A stretch of DNA of 64,000 bases from Blasia pusilla (Eukaryota; Marchantiophyta; Marchantiopsida; Blasiales), in the NCBI GenBank assembly GCA_050084515.1, contig CM114272.1, positions 25,420,001-25,484,000 of the forward strand, in the 5' to 3' direction. Under the pieces are notes generated by a model that was given only the letters and a program-made list of their open reading frames with translations, made no database searches and had not been told where the DNA came from. The position numbers and the translations under genes were made by a program. Below, in pieces: positions 55,002-64,000 of the stretch; position 1 is the first letter of the stretch, and each line of letters starts with the position of its first letter.

Positions 55002-57790
55002 GTGCCATTTTGGTCTTATCTTCCTCTCATCCTTGTCTTTGGCTTTTGTTTGGAAGCATGGTTATTAGTAGGCAAGAATGTGTGCCTGCTTTCTAAGCCA
55101 TCCACTTTTATCAGTATTTGGAAAATTGTAAGCGCACTTCTTCAAGTATCTTGAGTTGAAGTTGTGTTGTGCCCCTTGGAGCTGATCAAAGATAAAGAGA
55201 TGAAGGCATGCAGGGGTTGATGTGGTTCACCTATGATGTGGTTTCTTGACATGCTTCTGAGGGTTGTCCTGCGCAGCTTGGTTTCCTTATGATCTTCCAA
55301 GGTTTCTTTCTAGTGAGACAACACGTCAGTCAGCAATGTTCCTCGTTTCATGGTATTCAGTTCATTCACTCATCATGCCTGCTAGGTGGGCACCTGTCTT
55401 ACCCAAAAGAATTTCATGATGTCTTTCTTAGCTGCTGCTTTTCCTTGTCTGAACATGTGAGCCTAGTTCTTTCGATTAAATACCCCTAAATGGAACGTTC
55501 CAGTTACCTTTTCCACACCTTCTGTGGGCCTCTTGCTCTTCTATGTTGTAGAGTTTGTTATGCAGTTCTTACAATTACACATCATATCAGGACGATCATC
55601 ATCAGTTGACAGTCTTTGATTTAACAGTTACAAGAGGCACTGATGGAGTGTTTATGGCAAGCAGCACAAGATCATAAAGGTATTTCCTACCACATTTTGG
55701 AAGAGTCATGCAATTCACACCAAATGCAAGATGGAGGGGGTTATGGAATACAGGAACCGGTTAAAAACAGGTGAAACCCTCACAGATGTAGTGGAGTTGA
55801 GTTAACCACTGCTAGAGTGGATTTTAAAAGTGACTAATTGTGTAGGATATTCTCACTCAAGCAACAGCAGGAACTCCTGAAGATACAGGAGGAACGGGTA
55901 AACAAGATGCCGAGTGTAAGTAGGTCGGCATTTTGAAGATATTCTTGCCAATCATGGTAGAATTGGAGGCAACAATGGTTATTTAGTGGGCCAGGGTGAT
56001 GGCGATGATCACCCATATGACGGGGTACGACTTCCGGAGTCTCAAAATTGTGGAGCCACATTCTCCACCAAAATGAGTCTAGAGACCATTATAACTGCCA
56101 TTTCAACATATGTGGAAGGATAAACCTAAGAAGGATGAGAATCTTCATCAGCCACAAGTGCTCTAGATCATGATCCAAGGCTTACTCATCCACATAATAA
56201 TGCCAAGTTTTAACCTCACTCTTCCAGTCAGTGCCAGCCCTATTTTACTTGTGGACGAAGCTCCCGCTATGGAAGGCTGCAGCTCAGTTGGAGTGATTTC
56301 ATGCTGAGTACAGCTTGTTCCCCTCAATTCGCATGGCAGTCTTGGTGGCAGAGGTGGGAAGAGGGGCATTCATAATTCCATCACCAGCCCCTCAGAGTCT
56401 TGAGATTCGAGTCTGGAAGGGACTGCCTTCACAAAATGAGGCATCACAACACTAACTCTCAGTAACGTCATCATGCTAACTGACTCCATGAGATACAGCT
56501 TTTACAATCGTAACCTGTCCGATTCTGATGAAATTTTAGGTACGATCCTACATCCTGCAAGGGTAGAACCTGATCATGCTCCTTCGGCTCATACTCCCCG
56601 AGCATCCGAATTCATTACGAGGGATGAATGCCCAAGGAATTGGATGTACGTGGCGATGTGTGAACTCAAATCCCACGGAAGTCCGAAGGCTTGAAGGCTG
56701 GAGTACACGGTTTCCTTCCAACTATCCTCTCACAAATGAGGAATCACTCTTAATGACGCATTACAAGCAGCAAGCCAATACTATCCGCCGGGATCCGAGT
56801 AAGTAGTTGAGCAGTTGGAGAAAGTCTGCAAGAGTAGATGACAGTTCTTTGCCCAGTAGACGTATCATCACATGGAGCGCTTTGATAGGGGACAGAAATA
56901 ATGAGACCTGAAGTGCTGAGTGGTACATAGAAGAAACCCGCCCTCCAAAGTCCGTAGGAGTGAGCGCCACACAATATTTAAGGAATAAAGGAATATACTT
57001 ACTAGCTTAGCCTGTCCTCTGGGAAGGAAGATCGCCGGTCGACTAGCAAATTTCCCTTCCGGCCAAGAAAGAACTCGTCTGTGCAGGTTTAGGTTTCTTT
57101 CCGATCCCGAAACTTTAAATCCAGATCCCGGGAGACTGCAGCTCCCAAACACCTGGAATCGGCGGTTCCTGAAATCATATGATTTGTGCTGTTTTTGGAG
57201 AGACTATCTTGAAAGCAGTTTCTAATCTTTCGCCGTGGAGAGCCCGGCATTCCGATTCTGACTCTACTGACGAGAAGTCCGCTCTGGTTCGCTCGTGTCA
57301 GAAGTTAATGGACGAATTTCTCGAAAGTAGGATCCATCTACGGAAGTGAAACTGGAGTTGGACCTCCTATTGATGTGTGTTACGACTTCAACGCTTCAGA
57401 AACGAGAGGGAGCATGAGACCTTGAAACGAGGAACGAAAGCAGCGGAATAATTTGCGGGACGTCGTATCTGCGTAGTTACTACGGAAGGTTTCTCACCAT
57501 CATGACGACGTAGAGTAGAATTCTTCTGGTCCACACGGAAACGTACATGCACACAAACTCCTGTAAGTTGGAAGTTAGGACAGGATTGAGGGAGACGTGA
57601 TGACGCCGAAATCATTATTGTTCAAGAACGGGTGGAAATTGGAATCAGTAACAATTGGAGGAGGTCGTCGTGCTGATTGCACGACAGGAAGAGGCCTCAT
57701 TGTCGTGTGAACGTACGAGGGATGCATGATATGCATCGGTATAGATTCTGAGATATTCTATTAGGGCAGTGATCAGTTGCTTGCGGTGGG
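55002..57790. other. Downstream region of the CCCH gene; no other gene recognised
   Basis: It contains short frames only. The stretch 55610-55920 has splice-like signals and Gln-rich possibilities (LKQQQELLKIQEER near 55857-55900) that could be further 3' exons of the CCCH gene, but I could not join them with confidence. Confidence 0.35.
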
Positions 57791-57797
57791 CGGCAGG

Positions 57798-59507
57798 ATG
57801 GGCAGCAAAATGACTATGTACTCCAGCATTGAGAGTGATTCCGAATCAGGACAGGGGCTGGATTTGGAGCTTGGATCACAGAGGAGGTCGAGGCGCAAAA
57901 AGTCGTTGAGCGGCTGGGGAAAGATGCTGCAGACAATAAGCAGACAATTTCAAATGCAATACAAGCTCCGCCCCATCGTTGTCCTCTGTATATTACTTTG
58001 TTTCGTCCTTGGCAACCTGTATGTACTCTTGTTCCACGAGCGTGTGGATGGTTGTCAGTTGTATGACGGCTCCAGGTCAGTTGATTCTAGCTTCAAACAC
58101 CTCCGCAATCTGGTGATGGTTGCTGGTCATGCCGTCTACACCAGTTCCAGCTTCGAGCAAGCGGATGGAGAAAATTCATGGTTTCTTGAGAGCTATCAAA
58201 AGCTTCCCGGCCAGGCTTCAACTTTCGTGGAACACATCAAAGCTGGAGTGGAGATCGCTGCCCGAGACCGCCTTTCTCTTCTCTTGTTCAGCGGGGGAGA
58301 GACACGGAAGGGAGCCGGCCCCAGAAGTGAAGCTCAGAGTTACTGGACCGTAGCTGAAGCCAAAGACTGGTTTGGTATGTGCATCCATTCTTCACTGCTA
58401 GTGTTGGCATTTGTTCTTCCTCCAAATCTGTTTTCCAGTGCTGCCCTCTCATTTGTGTCCGACTTGCTGAAAGCAATTCCCTTACTGATCAAGTAAATGT
58501 CTGCAAAGGGTTAGAGAATATCTCGTCCTCTGCTTCTCTACGACGATTCGGAAGCATCTCAATTGAGGCTTGACTAATCCGGATTGCATACTCTTTTGGT
58601 GCGACTCTGATCAGTCGTTTGTGAAGCCACAGGAGAACGGGAGCTGGTTCGAGAGAGGGCGCTTACAGAGGAACATGCCCGTGACAGTTTTGAGAATTTA
58701 CTCTTCAGCGTGTGCCGTTTCCGGGAGATCACTGGGGCGTATCCCCAGAATATTACGGTATGCACAAGAACATGGATTACTTATGCTCCAAGAGTCTAGT
58801 GTAGCTTCCTCCAGTTCGTCTAGTCGATCTCACGTTGCGTTGGGCAAGGAAAATGGGAAATTTGGTACCCGTGGATCCTGCGCAGTTGTAACACAGGCTC
58901 AATCAATTCTTCCATCCCAAAAGAATGCACTGCATTGCAAGGAGTGTGAAGAAACCAACGAGTTAAATTTAACTTCCTCAAGTTTGTCTTGTCAATGATG
59001 GATGGCCTGTGCCGCTAAGGACCAACGTCAGGTGAGAGCATTGGGCAAGGGCTGTCGGACGAATGGTGCCTTGTGGATCCTGCACAGTCGTACCACATGT
59101 CTCATGAATTCTTCCGCCCCACAAGAATGCACTGCAGGGAGGCTGAAAAAACCACTGCAACTTTGAATCTGTCCATGGTGATTCAGGTGGTGAGTTACGA
59201 TTTCAAGGAGTACAGGTTCGCAAACCTCCATCGCTCGGCCCTGAGGTTCCCTGCTTCGCGATTTGCTTACAAAGGAACCCCTTCCGCGCCATCTTCAGGT
59301 GATGCAGCACAGAAAGGTGAGTTGCAAGTGCAGATCGGCTTCGAGAGGGACCCATATGGATGCGATGGCTCTTTGCGAATGAAGCGTTTGGCTCGAGACC
59401 CGTTCCTGCGCACCGTGCCGTATCCATCTGGGTGCCCGGAGCTACGAAGTCTTTTCTCATACTGTGGAACAGATTTGTACTCGGGGAGTTTACCCTGGGA
59501 CAACTAG
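57798..59507 (+). CDS. DUF218-family type II membrane protein
   Basis: Three exons join in phase: 57798-58374, 58633-58757 and 59187-59507, giving 340 residues. The ATG at 57798 is preferred because the upstream in-frame start is only a TTG; another Met follows four codons later. A basic cytoplasmic head (QRRSRRKKS) precedes one membrane helix, [20 protein letters not shown] (about residues 62-81), which fits a signal-anchored secretory or Golgi protein. The DUF218 body has [34 protein letters not shown] and DWFG + [25 protein letters not shown]. It continues with TGAYPQNIT + [22 protein letters not shown] and closes with [26 protein letters not shown] and SGSLPW. Family members in plants are poorly characterised; a role in wall or glycan biology is only a guess. 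All conserved blocks are intact. Confidence 0.88.
58850..59180 (+). repeat. ~200-bp tandem duplication inside intron 2 of the DUF218 gene
   Basis: gtggatcctgcgcag (58871) and gtggatcctgcacag (59073) lie 202 bp apart. Flanking phrases (attcttcc..cc..aagaatgcactgca) are also shared, with moderate divergence. The right copy reaches almost to the exon 3 acceptor. Confidence 0.75.
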
Positions 59508-59509
59508 CA

Positions 59510-60830
59510 CTTCCTGCAGATTTCATTTTCAGAAGAGCTCTTGGAGAAAGGATGGGTGGACACCGTCCCAGGTCTCATGACTATACATTTTGAGTAGGAT
59601 TAGGAAGATACAATTGAAATTGATTGCCTCCCTTCACCTCATGGCTTCTGCTGCTATCAACAGCATATGCCAAGCGAAGGATTCTTTAGGATATTTTCGG
59701 AGGGGCTTGAGGAAGATTACCCTGTAGCCAAACCTTCCATTAATGGTACGAGATCTACATTCTAACCCCATGCCCTAGCCCGCGCCAGTTTTGCTCAACG
59801 TGGACATCAATGAAACTCACTGGGGAGTAGTGTAGTTAACAAAAGCTTGACTCTATCAAAGGCAATGTTCCTGATGAATGCAGGAGCACTTATATTACTG
59901 ATTGACAGTTAAAAGAGATGGCCATCCAGTTCAGACAGATTCAGATAATTGTGTAAAGTAGAAGTAAATTCCAGCTCCTTGCGGGAAATTTTTATGAAGC
60001 TGAAATACGAGTATCGCGGAAGGCGTTTTAGAGATGGTCTTCGATGGACAAAACAGAAACCTAAGAACATGGATGCTTTAAACTTTTTGGTGTCTGCTGC
60101 CATTGCAGTTGTAACTGATGTTGAATTCAAACCGAAGGCATGAAATAAAGCAAGATGCATTTGTTTGTGTTTTGCGGAATGATCAGAAGATCAGACTCCA
60201 TAGCTGTGTTTCTCAAGTTTACATGCTTCATATTTTAGGTTTCAAGTCTAAGTAGGAATTCATTTACGATTACAACAGTTTAGAGAGGTTATGTGGAAAC
60301 CATTCTCATCACGTATATCACCTCCGAACTTTGAATCTAAAACATGCAAAAAAAACTAATTTACTGCATGGTAAGTGTTGAGGTATGATACAGCGCGAAG
60401 AGCATGTTGAGCTGCTCATATTGACACATGATAACGCCCACTAAATTTGACCTACCCTCCCAAAGTTGCCCGCCTCAAGAGTGGGTGGATATGGAGAATC
60501 CCTTCAACTTAGTGTCTCGTGCGATTATCTTCTTGGAGTTGAGGGATGCGGGTGGCTCAATAATGAGCCTCATTCCCTTAATGCAGGCTTTGTGTCTCCT
60601 TTGGACCTCTATTTCTACTATGGTCCATTAGAAGAAGAGGTTATGATTTTGAAGTCTGCCATCGGTATTTGTTAAGTTAATCCCTTTTTCTTTGGTTCAT
60701 TGTTGAGTTGTTTTCTCTACGATGGAGGTCTTTCTAGGTTGTTTTTTCCCCTCGTTGGTTGAAATGACTCGTATTTTTGGCCTTAGAGATTTTACTGTGC
60801 TTGCATTCCATCACTTTATTGCAAAGTTGG
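59510..60830. other. 3' flank of the DUF218 gene; no recognised gene
   Basis: The frame at 59949-60143 (64 codons, MDALNFLVSAAIAVVTDV) is the only protein-like item and has no known family. It may be untranslated sequence. Confidence 0.35.
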
Positions 60831-60839
60831 CACATGTTG

Positions 60840-60975
60840 GCCCAACGTTGTAGGTGGGAAAGTGCAAGGCATGGTCTCTATTAGGCCTACCCAATGGATT
60901 CATGACACATTTTGAAGGTCTACACATCTTGGGAGTTCCATTCGGAAGCCATGGTTCTTTAAGTGCCCCATGGAG
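60840..60975 (+). pseudogene. LINE reverse transcriptase fragment
   Basis: VGKCKAWSLLGLPNGFMTHFEGLHILGVPFG resembles the palm/thumb part of LINE reverse transcriptases, with the strand-beta phrase K.KAWSL.GLP and VLGVPFG. It is short and isolated, and no other domain of the element is attached. Confidence 0.45.
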
Positions 60976-61159
60976 GAGCTAGCTCAAAGACAATCATTTT
61001 GGTTCATTTGCCTTCTACAGGATTGGTCTTCTCTTGATTGAGTTAGTGGCCTCCTCTGTATTTTAAGAAGTTAGGTTGTCGGTAGAGTCCATCCTCTACT
61101 TTACTTGGCTTCATCCGGAAGCACTTATGACCTTGAATTTTGCAAGTGGAAGACTTAGA

Positions 61160-62010
61160 TTGCCCTTGGAGCTGATGCTCGGCCCATCCACGTTAGACTC
61201 ATCGCACGTTACGACTGCTAGGATGGCGGAGATGCCCGCTAGACCCACAATAGAGCGTGCCATGGCTTCTCCTAGTGTTGTTTTGCTGGATAACCAGGGA
61301 GAGGTCTTCTAGTTGGTGAGTCTTGGAGGTAGAGCTTTTAGTTCGCATCGCGTCTTGTTGGATTTCGGAGCGCAGCCCTTGATGTTGGGGAAAGCAGCAT
61401 TCAGAGGTTTGGGCCTCACGAGGGCTGATGTGGAGCGTTGTCCATTCCGGATACAAATATCCTTGGGTGGAGCGAGTACCACACAGTATATCACCCAATA
61501 GGAGGTCGTGGTAAGGATTCGCCCAGGACATCCTACAGATGAATCTGTGGTGCAAGCCAAGGCGATAGTGACTGATGCAGAGTCCTACGACATCTTGGTT
61601 GGTGGAGCAGTGTTGTACCCGATAGGGTTTTCCTGGATTACCAGGAGTTAGCGTCCTACAGACCAAGATGGCAATCAAGTGATGGGCGACTTAGCTTATT
61701 ACCCATTCGATTCACATGTGTAGTGATCGAGCACCAGCCATGAGAGATGGCGACCTTAGCAACATTTAGCAGCGCCATCACTTGGCCTAGTGATTTGATT
61801 GAGGGACATGTCCATGCAGAGGATACTCCCGTTCCTGACACTTCTATGGAGAGGAGTGTCATGGTGGCCACATTAGTCCGTGGAGGAGAGGTGCCGCTGT
61901 GGGGCTCGACTGAGGAGCTTTGACGCTTAGCCACTGAGCATTTGCAAACCGCGTGGAGCGAGACGTTTGCACCAGAGCGTGACGGGTCAGAGGGACCCAA
62001 GGTAGCCGAG
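61160..62010 (+). pseudogene. Ty3/gypsy gag-protease fragment
   Basis: The frame region contains ASPSVVLLDNQGEVF, then GGRAFSSHRVLLDFGAQPLMLGKAAFRGLGL, an aspartic-protease active-site segment where the usual DSGA reads DFGA. ISLGGASTTQYIT, AIVTDAESYDILVGGAVLYPIGF and a gag-pol linker follow. In-frame stops occur at about 61311, 61499 and 61648. This is the same type of element as the integrase at 6 kb and the RT at 38 kb; whether they are one family cannot be decided here. Confidence 0.65.
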
Positions 62011-64000
62011 AGTGCTATGACATAAGAGGTTGCTTTCTACCTAGGATGAAAGTATAAGGGTAGGGTGTCCATCGCACACATGACTCAACAAACATGGCAG
62101 AAGGACAAACGAAAAGGCTATTTAGTACATAGGAGTATATAACCTAAGGTGGTAACGCTCAGTTAGCAGAAAAAATAGATAGACCTACGGAAGCTCAAAG
62201 ATGCACAAACGACAATTTACTTTCACACGTAGCAAAGTGCCAATGGAATTTACATTGTTGATATGTAGCCAACATGCTTTTCGGATGGCCTTCTCGTCCA
62301 TTTTTCTAGTGTAGAAAATGGGGATGTCGAGTCGTCCTTACAAGGGATTTAAAGCGTAGGCCATAACTAGTTTAGCTCCTCTTATGGAGGTTAGTAAAGT
62401 TATAAGACAAGTGGATCCAAAATTTAGCAATGTGCATTTGGGATGATTTCAAGATGAACCAACAAGAGTTCATATGAGAGGGTAAAGAGAATAAGTATTC
62501 TTGAGAACCCATGAGAATTACAATATGCATGCAAGGAACTCAAAGGCAGAGACCTCTTGGGATAAGAGCAAGGTTGTATGTGGAAAATTTTTGTCTCCGT
62601 AGACATGTCCATATATGTGGACAACGTGTGTCATATGGAAGCATTATAAGGACTTATCCATATGGGCCCCATCTTCCCCTTCTTTCTCATTCGTCCCTCT
62701 CGCCTTCGTGTTCCATACTCTCATGTTTCTTCCTCCCTCCACCTCCACTCCCTCTCCTCTTATTGCCCAACTTGCCTTTGCCCTACCTTCCATCATAAGA
62801 TATTATTGCAAGAAGTGGGACTTGTCCAGACTTGTCTGTGCATATTTGTCTATGGGACGGATTTGTCCGTTTTTGTGTAACCATGGATAAGAGAAGGTAA
62901 AGCCCTAAAATATAATTTCATAAGAAAAAATATATATTAGCAATAACTAAAAAAAAACCATGACAATGAGGACGAGGGCCTTCAACAGTGGCATCTCTTA
63001 AATCTTGAGCCCGCTATAGAAGCCCATTCCTACAGGACGTTGCAAAGCAACAAATACTCATTTTTCATTATGTAAGAGAGCACTTACTAAAGATTTATAA
63101 GAGATAGGCATGATAAAGAAATAAGAAAATTGATATTTTTTCAACTTCCACATTCTACTACCAAGTACATTGAGTGACAACCCATATTTGCTCAATTGAG
63201 TGGTAGAATACCTATCCAATTCTCATTTCACACCAACGTAAATTTAAGGAAAGCAAACTTACAAAAAATTCAAATTTGCGAGAAACATTGAGTCACATTT
63301 TTGTACCTTGGTCATTCACAACCACCTCACAAATTCCTCCATTTCTTAGGCATGATTTGGAGTCCAAAGCTAGAACTAGCCAAAAGTCATTAGCACAACT
63401 TCTTGTTGAAAAACACCTTCATTACTTAATTCCAAGTTTTGACCTCAATGGACCCCAATCTTTCTTTTTGAGATCCGTGTTTCCTTAATATACACTAGGA
63501 TATTTATGCATTATTGTTAAAGATTATAATAGTTTCAACAAATGATCATATTTGGAAAATATAGAAAATTTTAATCGGAAAGTAGTAAAAATACCTCCTC
63601 TTCCAAAGAGTATCCTTCTATTTTATTTTCATAACATAAATGGAGGATATTTTTATTAGTATCAAAATTAGACAAAGGCCAGCCTAAAATGATGAATTTT
63701 GAAAAGCACATGATAATTGAAGTTCACGTTATTCTATCCTAGTAAAGGAGGGTGAGTTATTTATTTCTAATACTCTCTAGATGTTTAATGACTGTCTTGA
63801 AGATATTTTGATATGTACAAGCTTGAAACATGAATGCGAATATTAAAGAAAAAACTGGAAAATCTTTTTGAAATTTTGAAAGAAAGATTTGAAATACATA
63901 ATAGGAACTACATTGTATTGTCTAAATTCCCGAAATACAATTAGAAAGACTCGGAAAATTTTCACTTTTTATGAACATGTGTCCTTGGTAAAATCTCAAT
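62010..64000. other. AT-rich terminal region, no recognised genes
   Basis: Short frames at 62511-62890 and 63276-63488 show no family signature. Base composition turns very AT-rich after 62900. Confidence 0.45.

Overview
The window reads as nuclear DNA of a land plant. It has GT-AG introns, plant gene families (NCL-type cation/calcium exchanger, triple-CCCH zinc finger protein, DUF218 membrane protein, GH3 beta-xylosidase, S1/self-incompatibility-like proteins) and long stretches of decayed transposons. The retroelement types and S1 protein architecture made me suspect a seed-free plant (bryophyte, lycophyte or fern), but nothing here proves the clade.

Layout. 0-8.2 kb: a decayed LINE, an AT-rich array of TGACT/AGTCA words (about 2.2-3.8 kb), then a Ty3/gypsy remnant (RNase H, integrase, PHD-like finger). 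8.4-13.6 kb: unrecognised broken coding DNA, then a minus-strand Mutator-like transposase relic with a SWIM motif. 15.7-16.6 kb: a minus-strand two-domain S1 pseudogene. 18.7-19.15 kb: an exon with three 26-residue YPPPGP repeats. 19.4-26.6 kb: two non-collinear pieces of a beta-xylosidase, a tandem array of tRNA-like sequences and a 71-bp palindrome. 27.4-27.7 kb: a receptor-like kinase fragment.

28.8-37.5 kb is the centre of interest: three tandem head-to-tail copies (A, B, C; start codons at 29059, 32590, 36374) of one gene. The shared architecture is signal-peptide exon, acidic/proline-rich exon with a DYEG(F/I)SVHPPINDD module, then an exon with a YPPPGP-like motif and an S1 domain. Copy A is open throughout (predicted 309 aa). 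Copy B has a frameshift before its S1 domain but has expanded the DY...HPP module to four 75-bp copies. Copy C is clearly dead. The proline-rich modules in and around the cluster look like secreted-peptide precursor repeats; that is inference from motif shape.

37.7-42.6 kb: a gypsy reverse transcriptase piece, a decayed hAT transposase and a 16-bp-arm hairpin. 44-48.7 kb: an NCL-type exchanger with two canonical EF hands, all splice junctions consistent from 44936 onward, but one in-frame TAG between the EF hands. 50.5-51.8 kb: a Helitron helicase remnant with a recognisable 3' terminus. 52.7-55.0 kb: a 615-aa triple-CCCH protein. 57.8-59.5 kb: a 340-aa three-exon DUF218 membrane protein. 60.8-62 kb: LINE and gypsy protease relics, then AT-rich DNA to the end.

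Only the CCCH and DUF218 genes, probably the NCL gene and possibly S1 copy A look like working genes. The rest is mobile-element debris and pseudogenes.
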